From contig JACPRU010000063.1 of the NCBI GenBank assembly GCA_016189835.1, forward strand, positions 19,698 through 83,697: a DNA stretch of 64,000 nt. Direction: 5' to 3'. Positions 54,607 through 62,957 of this stretch are shown here, piece after piece; positions within the stretch are counted from its first letter, which is position 1; the number at the start of each line of letters is the position of its first letter. The notes under the pieces were generated by a model that saw nothing but the letters and a program-made list of their open reading frames with translations, had not been told where the DNA came from and did not search any database. Made by a program: the position numbers and the translations under genes. Source of the DNA: Deltaproteobacteria bacterium. GTDB taxonomy: Bacteria > Desulfobacterota > Binatia > JACPRU01.

Positions 54607-56997
54607 TCACCCGCCGGCCGTCCCGCGGTCGCCCGGCGCGCCGCGCGCCGGCCAGCCGTACCTCCGGTCGAGCAGCCGCTCCACGCGAGCCAGCAGCTCC
54701 GTCGCCTCGATGGGCTTGGCCACCGAGTCGTCGGTTCCGGCGGAAAACGCCTGACGCGTGCCGCCGGCTGCCGCGCGGCCGGTGAGCATGATGATCGGGA
54801 TCAACGCGGTCTTGAGGTCGGCGCGCAAGCGCCGGCACACCTCGTGAGCGTCGACGTCGGGGATCGCGGAATCGAGGATGATCAGATGGGGCCGCTCGGT
54901 CTTGGCCCGGGCGAGCGCCTGCTCGCCGCTGGCGGCGACCTCGACCTGCACCGGGTTCGACGCTTGCGAGAGCGCACTGCGCACCGCCTCGAGAGCCGCG
55001 GGATCGGCCTGGACGATCAGGATCCGCGGCTTTCCCAGCGTGCCGCGCCCTTGAGCCGCTTCCGCCGTTGCGGCCGCCGGCGGGTGCACGCTGGCGGGCG
55101 CTGCGGTCGCCTCGGTGCCGCAATAAGGGCAGACCGTCCATCGCTCCTTCAGCAACACGCCGCAGCCCGCGCAGGCGAGCCGCAGCTGCGTTCGGCAATA
55201 GGGGCAAGTCGTGAAGCTCTCCTCGATGGCGCTGTGGCACGACGGGCAGGACAGCCGTCGCTTGGTGTCGAGCTCCACGACGCGCAGCACCTCGGAAGGG
55301 GTGGTCGTGCCGTCGAGGATCTTGTGCCGCGCGTCCTCCAGGATGGACGTCATGCCCTGCTCTTCGGCGAGCACGCGGATGGCGGTTTCCGGAGCCTTGT
55401 CGGCGATCAGCTGCTCGATGCCCGTGGTCACCTCGAGCACCTCATAGCAGCCGGTCCGCCCCGAGAAGCCGGTGTTGCGGCAGCGAGGGCATCCGCGTCC
55501 GTGCGCCAGCTTGCGGTCGGCGGGCAGGCCGAGATCCGCGCGAACCTCCTCCGAGGGCACGAACGGCTCGGCGCAGGCGGTACAGACCTTGCGCACCAGC
55601 CGTTGCGCGACGATCGCCAGCAGCGAGGGCCCCATGGCGTGCGGCTCGATTCCCAGCTCGAGCAGCCGGGTGACGGTGGCCGCCGTGTCGTTGGTATGGA
55701 CCGTCGACAGCACGAGGTGCCCGGTCTGGGCCGCCTGGAAGGCGATCTCCGCGGTCTCGCGGTCGCGAATCTCGCCGACCAGGATGACGTCCGGGTCCTG
55801 CCGCAGAACCGAGCGCAAGACGTGCGCGAACGTCAGTCCCTGCTTCTCGTTGATGGGGATCTGCGAGACGCCCTTCAGCTCGTATTCGATCGGGTTCTCG
55901 ATCGTCACGATGTTGATCTCCGGAGAGACGATCTCCTGAATGACCGCGTAGAGCGTCGTCGTCTTGCCGCTGCCGGTCGGGCCGGTGACGAGGATCATGC
56001 CCTCGGGGCGCTGGATCACGCGCGCCAGCGTCGCGAGGTCGCGGGGCGCGAGGCCGATGTCGGCGAGACGGCGCAAGCCTCGCGATGGATCGAGCAGTCG
56101 CAGCACGATCGTCTCGCCGTACGCGGTCGGCATCGACGACACGCGGACGTCGAGCGTGGTGTCGCCGTAGCGTACGCCGCAATGGCCGTCCTGCGGCAGG
56201 CGCCGCTCGGTGATGTCGAGCTTCGACATCACCTTGACGCGGGCGATGATCGACCACTGGACCCACTTGGGGATCTGCAGGCCGTCCTCGAGGATGCCGT
56301 CGATGCGGTAACGGACGAGCACGAAGTTGGGCCCCGGTTCGATGTGCACGTCGCTCGCGCCGGCGGCGATGGCTTCGAGCAGCAACATGTTGACCAGCTT
56401 GATGACCGGAGGTTGCGCGGCGTCGAGCACGGCCGACTGAACGTCGAGAGGGCCCGGGATGCGGTCGGATTCGTGCACGATCTCGAAGCTCGAGGTCGGC
56501 TCCGGGCCGCGCAGCAGCGAATCGAGCGCCGATCCCCGCCGGTAGAGGCGCTGGATCGACTCCAAGATCTGACCGCGCGGCGCGACCGCGGGGCGCAGGC
56601 CGAGGCCGGTCGAGAACTCGATGCTGCGCAGCCCCTCGTGGTCGAGCGGGTTCGCCATGGCCAGCACGAGCACGTCCTTCTGTGCGTGGATCGGCACCAC
56701 GGCGAGTCGCTGTGCCGTCGCCTCGTCGACCAGAGCCGCAGCTGCTTCCATGAAGGGGAGCGCGCCGAGATCCAGCAGCGGGATCCTCAGCTCGTCGGCG
56801 AGCGTCTTCGCGATCTCGCTCTCGGACAGCGCACCCTGGGCGACGATCGCCTCGATCGCGGAAGCCCCGTTCACGGCCATCGCGCGCTCGACGGCCGCCG
56901 CGGCGGAGCGATCGAGCCGGCCGGCGCGCTCGAGAAGGTGCACGAGGCGTTGATCCGCTGCGGAAACCGGGGATGGCCGGCTGGACGGGGGATTCAT
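54607..56997 (-). CDS. PilB/GspE-type ATPase fused to zinc ribbons and receiver domain
   Basis: 796 residues. Order: GspE N-terminal domain (about 40-150); secretion ATPase (about 185-570) with Walker A 339-347 ('GPTGSGKTT'), Walker B 'DPDVILVGEIRD', His box 'TVHTNDTAA' and tetracysteine zinc site C472, C475, C503, C506; double zinc ribbon with C584/C587, C598/C601, C609/C612, C623/C626; response-regulator receiver domain (about 657-780) with phosphoacceptor D709 and K761. The usual acidic pair is only partly kept (V-Q-A-D665). It would power type IV pilus or type II secretion assembly. Most PilB proteins end near 570, so the 225-residue extension is unusual. A decayed pilT starts 221 bp away on the other strand. 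Confidence 0.9.
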   Translation of the reverse strand: MNPPSSRPSPVSAADQRLVHLLERAGRLDRSAAAAVERAMAVNGASAIEAIVAQGALSESEIAKTLADELRIPLLDLGALPFMEAAAALVDEATAQRLAVVPIHAQKDVLVLAMANPLDHEGLRSIEFSTGLGLRPAVAPRGQILESIQRLYRRGSALDSLLRGPEPTSSFEIVHESDRIPGPLDVQSAVLDAAQPPVIKLVNMLLLEAIAAGASDVHIEPGPNFVLVRYRIDGILEDGLQIPKWVQWSIIARVKVMSKLDITERRLPQDGHCGVRYGDTTLDVRVSSMPTAYGETIVLRLLDPSRGLRRLADIGLAPRDLATLARVIQRPEGMILVTGPTGSGKTTTLYAVIQEIVSPEINIVTIENPIEYELKGVSQIPINEKQGLTFAHVLRSVLRQDPDVILVGEIRDRETAEIAFQAAQTGHLVLSTVHTNDTAATVTRLLELGIEPHAMGPSLLAIVAQRLVRKVCTACAEPFVPSEEVRADLGLPADRKLAHGRGCPRCRNTGFSGRTGCYEVLEVTTGIEQLIADKAPETAIRVLAEEQGMTSILEDARHKILDGTTTPSEVLRVVELDTKRRLSCPSCHSAIEESFTTCPYCRTQLRLACAGCGVLLKERWTVCPYCGTEATAAPASVHPPAAATAEAAQGRGTLGKPRILIVQADPAALEAVRSALSQASNPVQVEVAASGEQALARAKTERPHLIILDSAIPDVDAHEVCRRLRADLKTALIPIIMLTGRAAAGGTRQAFSAGTDDSVAKPIEATELLARVERLLDRRYGWPARGAPGDRGTAGG

Positions 56998-57217
56998 GAG
57001 TTGCCCCAATCTGCCGCAAGAGACGTGCCACGGCCAGCCCTACCGCTGGGGAACGCCGTTGGTTCCCGATTCGCAGAATGGCCGCCGAGTTTGTGGCGCC
57101 CTCCAGGACGGTGGATACTTGGTTTTGCCCGCAGCCCGAGACGTCCGGGCATGAACCGAGGGAAGGGGTGCAGGCGGCACGGTTTCTGCCGCCGTCGCTC
57201 GGTCAGGAGAGCAGCGA

Positions 57218-57479
57218 ATGAATCTCGAAGCCCTGGTGATGATGGCGAGGAAGCGAGCGGCGAGCGATCTGCACATCGAGAGCGGCAGTCCGCGCCCGTC
57301 AACGAGATCAACACCACCACGGGCGGCCACGTCGTGACGGTGGATGAGCCGATCGAGTTCGCGATGCAGTCGCAGCGCGCGTTCACGAGGTGGGCCGGCA
57401 CACGCCGGGAGCGGAGGACTTCGAGGTGGTCGAGGAGCTGGAAGGCGCCGACGACCTGCAGCTCGCGACGGCGCCGTAG
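57218..57479 (+). pseudogene. pilT: Collapsed pilT (pilus retraction ATPase) remnant
   Basis: ATG 57218 begins 'MNLEALVMMARKRAASDLHI', matching the PilT N-terminus. Near 57293 the frame changes and reads 'VNEINTTTGGHVVTVDEPIE', the PilT segment between Walker A and the aspartate box. Near 57390 the frame changes again to 'EVGRHTPGAEDFEVVEELEG' and a stop at 57477. Walker A, Walker B and the whole C-terminal ATPase are gone. Only about 80 of roughly 350 codons remain, in three frames. It cannot be functional here. It lies beside the PilB-like gene, consistent with a former pil cluster. Confidence 0.8.
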
Positions 57480-57511
57480 CGACCGCGCGGCGTCTCGTCC
57501 GCTCCCGTCCA

Positions 57512-60193
57512 TCAGCCGCGGGCCCTCCTCGCGAGCTTGCGCAGCTCGTCGGCGGCGAGCAGCAAAGCGGCGGCGGGAAGCGGCGCGAGCCACGCGGTCG
57601 TCGGCGGTGGGGCGGTGCCGAACGCCCGCTGCCCGAGCGGAGTCCACACGATCGCGGCGAGCAGCGCGAGCTCCGCGGCGATCCCCCACCAGACGAGCGG
57701 GTTGGTGAACGCGCCGATGCGGCGGATGCTCCGCGAGGCGCTGCGGCAGGCGAACAGGTTGGCGACCTGCAGGATGACGATCGCCACCAGGCAGGCGGTC
57801 GTCGCCTGGCGGTAGAGCAGGCTCTCGGCGGGCAGCGGGGTTGCCCAGGACCACCCGCCGAGCCAGAGCACGAGGAAGTAGTTGCCCATCGCCGCGGCCG
57901 CCTCGATGATCCCGAGGAAGCCGTAGGCGCGGGCCAGCACGGCGCCGCTCAGCAGCCGCTCGGTTCGCCGCCGCGGCGGATCGAGCATGACCCGGGCGAG
58001 CGGCGGCTCGGCGCCGAGCGCGAGCGCGGGCAGGAGGTCGGTGCCGACGTCGACGGCGAGGATCTGCAGGATGGTGAGCGGCAGGGGAATGCCGAGCAGC
58101 GCGAAGCTCAGGAAGGGGACGATCTCCGGGACGTTGCTGGTGAAGATGTAGGTGATGAACTTCCGCACGTTGTCCCAGACCGCGCGACCCTCCTCGATCG
58201 CCGCCACGATGGTCGCGAAGTCGTCGTCGAGCAGCACGACCCGAGAGGCCTCCCGCGCCACGTCGGTGCCCGACCGCCCCATCGCCACGCCCACGTCCGC
58301 GGCGCGCAGCGCGGGAGCGTCGTTGACTCCGTCGCCGGTCACCGCGACGACGTCGCCGCGCTCCTTGAGCAGCCGGACGATGCGCAGTTTCTGCTCCGCC
58401 GAGGTGCGCGCGAAGATGGCCGCCGGCCGCCCGAGCAGGCGCATGAGGCTCGAGTCGGGAATCAGCGTGAGATCCTTGCCCTCCAGGATCGGAACGGACG
58501 GGTCCGTCGCCAGCCCGATCGCGTGCGCGACGGCCTGGGCGGTTCGCCGGTGATCGCCGGTCACCATGAACACGCGGATGCCGGCCCGCAGGCACGTGGT
58601 GGTCGCTTGCGCGACGCCGCGCCGCGGCGGATCGATGAAGGCGGCGAAGCCGAGGATCGTCAGGCCCCCCTCGAGCTCGTCCTCGGCCGGTGAAGGCCCC
58701 TCCACGCGCCGGCCGGCGAAGGCGAGCACGCGCAGGCCTTCGCCGGCGATCTCCTCCTCGGTACGGCGCAGCGCGGCGGTGACCTCGGCGTCGAGAGGCT
58801 CGGCGCCTCGGGCACCGAGATTCGCGATCGAGATCGGCAGCAGCGCCTCGAGGGCGCCCTTGGCGAGCACGATTCGCTCGCCGCCGATGCGGCAGAGCAC
58901 CGACATGCGCCGCCGTTCGGAGTCGAACGGATTCTCGGCGAGGCGCTCGGCCGCCTCGCCCGGTGCGCCGGCCCCGGCCAACAGCGCCAGCTCCAGTGGA
59001 TCACCGAGGCCGCTTCCCGCCGCCTGGTCCCAACGCGCATCGTTGCAATGCAGGAACGCGCGGAAGAGCAGCGGGTTGGTTGGCGCCACCGTGCCGGCCG
59101 CCGCTGCCGGGGGGAAGCTCCGCCCGCGGGAGACGATCCGGGCGAGGCTCATCCGGCCCTCGGTCAGCGTGCCGGTCTTGTCGGTGCAGATCGCCGTCGT
59201 CGCGCCCAGCGCCTCCACCGACGGCAGGTCCTTGATCAGCGCGTTACGCCTGGCCATGCGTTGACTCGCCATGGCGAGCGCCAGCGTGACGGTCGGCAGC
59301 AGGCCTTCGGGAACGTTCGCGACCAGGATGCCGATCGCGAACACGAAGCTCTCCCAGAACGTGCGCCCGATCGCCCGTCCGATCAGAAAGAAGGCGAAGC
59401 CGGTCGAGAGCGCGATCAGCGTGACGGCCTCGGTGAGGCGCTGGATCTCGCGCACGAGCGGCGCCGGCTCGATGCGCGCCTGCTGCGCGAGGCGGGCGAT
59501 GTGGGCGAACTCCGTGTGGGACCCGGTGCCGACCACCACGGCCCGGCCGATTCCCGAGGCGATCGTGGTTCCGGCGAGCACCACGTTGCGGCTGTCGAGC
59601 AGCGGCCCGGTCGCGGCGGCGGTCGCGAGCGGCACGGGAGCCGCCTCGCCGGTGAGGGTGGCGTTGCAGACCTGCAGCCGGTGGCTCTCGATCACGCGGG
59701 CATCGGCGGGCACGAGGTCGCCTTCGGCGAGCACCAGCACGTCCCCCGGGACCAGGTCCTCGCGGCGAATCTCGATCTCGACGCCGCCGCGAATCACGCA
59801 GGCGCGATGGGGCAGGAGCCGCGCCAGGGCTTGCGCCGCCCGCGCCGCGCGCTCCTCCTGGAAGAAGCTGAACGCCCCGTTGACGACGATGACCGCGACG
59901 ATCGCCCAAGCGAGCGGCCCCATCGCGCTCGCGGGGTCGATCTGCTGGCCGAGGAACGCGAGCGCCGCCGCCGCCCACAGCAGCAGCGCGAGGAAGTGGG
60001 CGAACTGGCGGAGCACCTTGGCGAGCAGCGGCGCGCGCTCGGGAGGCGGCGTCTCGTTGCGGCCGTGACGCTCGAGCCGCCCGCGGGCCTCGTCGGCGTC
60101 GAGGCCGGCGGGACCGGTGCCGAGCTGGCGGCACACCTCCTCGATGGAGAGGCGATGGAAGTCGAGAAGCGTCTGCGGCGGCGCGGAGTTCAC
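57512..60193 (-). CDS. P-type cation ATPase, Na/K-ATPase-like (P2C-like)
   Basis: 893 residues. Actuator 'TLTGEAAPV', phosphorylation D338 in 'CTDKTGTLT', 'VTGDGVNDAPAL' hinge. Membrane segments carry 'VANVPEGLLPTVT' (M4), 'TSNVPEIVPFLSF' (M5) and 'DVGTDLLPALALGAE' (M6). These resemble eukaryotic Na,K-ATPase alpha (PEGLL, TSNIPEITPFL, DLGTDMVPAISLAYE) more than Ca-ATPase (PEGLPA). The transported ion could be Na+, K+ or Ca2+. No beta subunit is visible. GTG start at 60193; the universal stress gene lies 27 bp upstream on the same strand. Confidence 0.9.
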   Translation of the reverse strand: MNSAPPQTLLDFHRLSIEEVCRQLGTGPAGLDADEARGRLERHGRNETPPPERAPLLAKVLRQFAHFLALLLWAAAALAFLGQQIDPASAMGPLAWAIVAVIVVNGAFSFFQEERAARAAQALARLLPHRACVIRGGVEIEIRREDLVPGDVLVLAEGDLVPADARVIESHRLQVCNATLTGEAAPVPLATAAATGPLLDSRNVVLAGTTIASGIGRAVVVGTGSHTEFAHIARLAQQARIEPAPLVREIQRLTEAVTLIALSTGFAFFLIGRAIGRTFWESFVFAIGILVANVPEGLLPTVTLALAMASQRMARRNALIKDLPSVEALGATTAICTDKTGTLTEGRMSLARIVSRGRSFPPAAAAGTVAPTNPLLFRAFLHCNDARWDQAAGSGLGDPLELALLAGAGAPGEAAERLAENPFDSERRRMSVLCRIGGERIVLAKGALEALLPISIANLGARGAEPLDAEVTAALRRTEEEIAGEGLRVLAFAGRRVEGPSPAEDELEGGLTILGFAAFIDPPRRGVAQATTTCLRAGIRVFMVTGDHRRTAQAVAHAIGLATDPSVPILEGKDLTLIPDSSLMRLLGRPAAIFARTSAEQKLRIVRLLKERGDVVAVTGDGVNDAPALRAADVGVAMGRSGTDVAREASRVVLLDDDFATIVAAIEEGRAVWDNVRKFITYIFTSNVPEIVPFLSFALLGIPLPLTILQILAVDVGTDLLPALALGAEPPLARVMLDPPRRRTERLLSGAVLARAYGFLGIIEAAAAMGNYFLVLWLGGWSWATPLPAESLLYRQATTACLVAIVILQVANLFACRSASRSIRRIGAFTNPLVWWGIAAELALLAAIVWTPLGQRAFGTAPPPTTAWLAPLPAAALLLAADELRKLARRARG

Positions 60194-60220
60194 TTCACGG
60201 ACCGCGGATCCAGCGCGGTG

Positions 60221-60727
60221 CTAGAAGACGGCCTGGCTTCGCCCGGCGGCCGCTCTTCGCCGCGACCGAGCGCGGGGACCCGAGCGCCCCGCGCCCGCGG
60301 CGGGGCGGACGGTGAGCACGGCACAGCCGGCGCTGCGGATCACCTTCTCCGCGACGCTGCCGAGCAGCAGCCGGGAGAAGCCGCGTGTTCCATGCGTACC
60401 GAGCACCAGCAGGTCGGTGCGCCGATCCACGTTGTCGAGGATCACGGCGACGGCGAAGCCGTCCTGGACGGCGCCGCTGCAGCGAATGCCTCGCTTGCGG
60501 AAGCCGGCGAGCAGGGAATCGAGCTGCCGGCGAGCGAGCCGGCGCCGCTGCTCGTTGATCGAGACGACCTCGACGGCGCCGTACAGGTCGGCGGGCAGGA
60601 TCGGCTCGAAGGCGTGGATCACCCGGATGCTCGCGCCGAGCGGAACGGCCAGCGCCGCCGCATAGCGGCTGGCCGCCTCGGAGGTCGGAGAGAAATCGGT
60701 CGCCAGAAGGATCCGTCGGATGCGCAT
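60221..60727 (-). CDS. Universal stress protein (UspA family)
   Basis: 168 residues. 'RILLATDFSPTSEAASRYAA' and the ATP-binding G-x2-G-x9-G-S loop in 'GTHGTRGFSRLLLGSVAEKV'. The C-terminal 25 residues are an Arg/Ala-rich tail without homology. ATP-binding Usp proteins act as stress-related switches. It is 27 bp upstream of the P-type ATPase; Usp genes are often beside ion transporters. The 159 bp between it and pncB hold no gene I can support. Confidence 0.9.
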   Translation of the reverse strand: MRIRRILLATDFSPTSEAASRYAAALAVPLGASIRVIHAFEPILPADLYGAVEVVSINEQRRRLARRQLDSLLAGFRKRGIRCSGAVQDGFAVAVILDNVDRRTDLLVLGTHGTRGFSRLLLGSVAEKVIRSAGCAVLTVRPAAGAGRSGPRARSRRRAAAGRSQAVF

Positions 60728-60886
60728 GCGGTCCTATGGAGCACGGATCGTGCCGGACGTGCCAGAGCGGCGGCGGCGTGGCCGGTGGGCGGACCTTGCC
60801 GAGCGTGCGAAGCTCGACGCAGCGGGATTGCCGAGCGCCGGCAGGGCGAGCGGGGGATCCGGCGGCGGCGAGGTCTTGCGAGACCC

Positions 60887-62242
60887 TCAACCGCGCGCGC
60901 GGGTGCGCGCGCGTTGCTGCTCGACGGCGAGCGCGGGGCTGACCTCGACGCGATAGGGCGGGTCGGCCGCGCCGAGCGCGTGCAGGCCGTCGGGCAGAGC
61001 GGCGAGCTCGCGCCGGGCGCGCGCGCGGGCGGCGGGGAGCGTATCGCAACCCGCCGCCAGGCGCCGGCCGGCGCGCATCACCTCGACGAGCAGGCTCCGG
61101 CCCTCGATGGCCTCGTCGCGGCGGGCGATCACGTCGCCCACCGCCCGGCCCTCGTCGGAGCGGCGAAACACCTGCTTTCGACCCGGCAGGATGAGCTTTC
61201 CCGGCGACAGCTTGGTGCGCGGAGAGCCCGCGTACTCGACGAGCTTGTAGGCCATGTCGAGGTACGGAGCGTCGTCGGAGACTCCCATCCGGGTACCGAC
61301 GCCGAAGCCTCGGAAGTCCGCGCCGCTGGCCACTAGCTCGGCCACGGCGTACTCGTCGAGGCTGCTGCTGGCGAACAGCTCGACGTGGCGCAGCCCGGCC
61401 TCGTCGAGCATCCGGCGCGCCGCGCTGCCGAGCTCGGCGAGATCTCCGGAGTCGAGGCGCAGCGCCGACACGTCGAAGCGATCGCCCATCTCGCGCGCGA
61501 GCCGGATCACCTTTTGCACCCCGGCGAGCGTGTCGTAGGTGTCGACGAGCAGCGTGGTCCCCGGATATCGCGCAGCGAAGGCGCGGAACGCCTCGCTCTC
61601 GTCCTCGTGGGCCTGGACGTAACTGTGGGCCATCGTGCCCGCGGTCGGGATGCCGTAAACCCGGCCCGCCAGCACGTTGGAGGTCGCGTCGACGCCGGCG
61701 ATGAAGAACGCGCGCGCCGCCTTGAGTCCCGCGTCCGCACCGTGGATGCGCCGCAGGCCGAAGTCGACGATCCTGCGGCCCGCGGCGGCGCTCACCACGC
61801 GCGAGGCTTTCGAGGCGACCAGCGTCTGGAAGTGGACCTGGTTCATCACGAAGGTCTCGACGAGCTGCGCCTCGGGAAGCGGAGCGACGATCTCCAGCAG
61901 CGGCTCGCCGGCGAAGAGCGGCGTGCCCTCGGGCACGGCGAAGACATCGCCGTGGAAGCGGAACCGAGAGAGCCGATCGAGGAATCGCGTGGAGAACCCG
62001 CCGCACGCCTCGAGATAGGCGAGGCACTCCGGGCCGAAGCTCAGCTGCTCCAGGTAGCGCAGCGCGTCGTCGAGGCCGCAGGTGAGAAGGTAGTTACGGT
62101 TCTTCGGCAGCCGGCGCACGAACAGATCGAAGGTGGCGGTCTCCTCCAGGCCCTCATCGAGGTAGGCCTGGAGCATCTTGAGCTCGTAGAGGTCGGTGAG
62201 CAGCGCCGCATTGAGATCATCGACCCACGCGCTTTGCGACAT
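60887..62242 (-). CDS. pncB: Nicotinate phosphoribosyltransferase
   Basis: 451 residues. 'LLTDLYELKMLQAYLDEG', 'FDLFVRRLPKNRNYLL', 'GIPTAGTMAHSYVQAHED' and 'LRLDSGDLAELGSAARRML' are NAPRTase motifs. It makes nicotinate mononucleotide from nicotinate and PRPP in NAD salvage. ATG 62242 has GAGGAAGAGGAGAAGG in front. It overlaps pncA by 26 nt, giving a two-gene salvage operon. Confidence 0.94.
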   Translation of the reverse strand: MSQSAWVDDLNAALLTDLYELKMLQAYLDEGLEETATFDLFVRRLPKNRNYLLTCGLDDALRYLEQLSFGPECLAYLEACGGFSTRFLDRLSRFRFHGDVFAVPEGTPLFAGEPLLEIVAPLPEAQLVETFVMNQVHFQTLVASKASRVVSAAAGRRIVDFGLRRIHGADAGLKAARAFFIAGVDATSNVLAGRVYGIPTAGTMAHSYVQAHEDESEAFRAFAARYPGTTLLVDTYDTLAGVQKVIRLAREMGDRFDVSALRLDSGDLAELGSAARRMLDEAGLRHVELFASSSLDEYAVAELVASGADFRGFGVGTRMGVSDDAPYLDMAYKLVEYAGSPRTKLSPGKLILPGRKQVFRRSDEGRAVGDVIARRDEAIEGRSLLVEVMRAGRRLAAGCDTLPAARARARRELAALPDGLHALGAADPPYRVEVSPALAVEQQRARTRARG

Positions 62243-62816
62243 CCTTCTCCTCTTCCTCGATGACGGCGCCGGCCGCCCGCATCTCGGCCAGCGCGCGATC
62301 ACCGTCGCCCGGATGAGCTTCCACCGCGCGCGTGGCGGCGCGGATCAGGTGGACCGCGAAGCCCTCGCCGAGCGCGTCGAGCACCGTGGCGCGAATGCAG
62401 TAATCGAGCGCCAGACCGCCCACCCACAGGCGCCGCACGCCCTGCGCCCGCAGGCGAGCGGCGAGGTCGGTCCGGTCGAACGCGGAGTAGCCGTCGCGAT
62501 CGGGATCGGCGCCCTTGCCGATGATCGGCGCACCGGGCGGAAGCTCGAGGGCGGGATGGAACTCCGCGCCGCGGGTATGCTGTACGCAATGCGGCGGCCA
62601 GGGGCCGCCGCGCTGCCGAAAGCTCGCGTGGCCGGCGGGGTGCCAATCGCGCGAGGCATAAACCGGAACCCCGGCACGGCGGGCCGCGGCGATCCAGCGG
62701 TTCGCCACCGGCACGACCGCATCGCCCTCGGGCACGGCGAGCGATCCCCCGGCACAGAAGTCATTCTGTACGTCGACGATGAGCAGCGCGTCCCCGGGTC
62801 GAAGGTGCGGCTCCAC
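62217..62816 (-). CDS. pncA: Nicotinamidase
   Basis: 199 residues from GTG 62816. Catalytic triad: D15 ('LIVDVQNDFCAGGSL'), Lys in 'IGKGADPDRDGYSAF', Cys in 'GGLALDYCIRATVLDA'. Metal ligands lie in 'SRDWHPAGHASF'. It deaminates nicotinamide to nicotinate, feeding PncB. The GTG start fits the promoter candidate just upstream (possible leaderless mRNA); the alternative TTG at 62852 coincides with the -35 box and is less likely. Confidence 0.94.
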   Translation of the reverse strand: MEPHLRPGDALLIVDVQNDFCAGGSLAVPEGDAVVPVANRWIAAARRAGVPVYASRDWHPAGHASFRQRGGPWPPHCVQHTRGAEFHPALELPPGAPIIGKGADPDRDGYSAFDRTDLAARLRAQGVRRLWVGGLALDYCIRATVLDALGEGFAVHLIRAATRAVEAHPGDGDRALAEMRAAGAVIEEEEKDVAKRVGR

Positions 62817-62824
62817 GACCCCCG

Positions 62825-62852
62825 AGTATCGCCCGCGGCGAGGCGCAGTCAA
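62825..62852 (-). promoter_or_regulatory. Sigma-70-like promoter for pncA-pncB
   Basis: On the minus strand TTGACT (62852-62847), 16-nt spacer, GATACT (62830-62825). The predicted start of transcription is within a few bases of the pncA GTG at 62816. Confidence 0.45.
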
Positions 62853-62872
62853 ATCTCGGGCGCCGGCACGAC

Positions 62873-62955
62873 GGCGAAAAGGGGTCGGGAGTCTTTTTTG
62901 CCAAGCAGCCTTCTGGGCGTTGCGAAAAAAGGTTCCCGACCCCTTTTTGAGCGGC
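62873..62955. repeat. Long inverted repeat, copy B (REP-like)
   Basis: CGAAAAGGGGTCGGGAGTCT plus TTTTTG (62875-62900) pairs with GCGAAAAAAGGTTCCCGACC plus CCTTTTT (about 62922-62948) with two mismatches. The loop shares AAGCAGCCTTC and GGGCGTT with copy A at 37006. It lies between rtcB and pncA, both on the minus strand, and can terminate the rtcB transcript... or serve as a spacer; the T-tract lies on both sides. Confidence 0.78.
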
Positions 62956-62957
62956 GG

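Noticed and set aside
57000..57217. Promoter or small RNA between the PilB-like gene and the pilT remnant
   Set aside because: No convincing -35/-10 pair or stable hairpin with a T-tract was found.
60728..60886. Possible small gene between the universal stress gene and pncB
   Set aside because: No frame with a start, ribosome site and plausible composition on either strand.
62816..62852. TTG 62852 as the pncA start
   Set aside because: It coincides with a good -35 box and adds residues not found in nicotinamidases.
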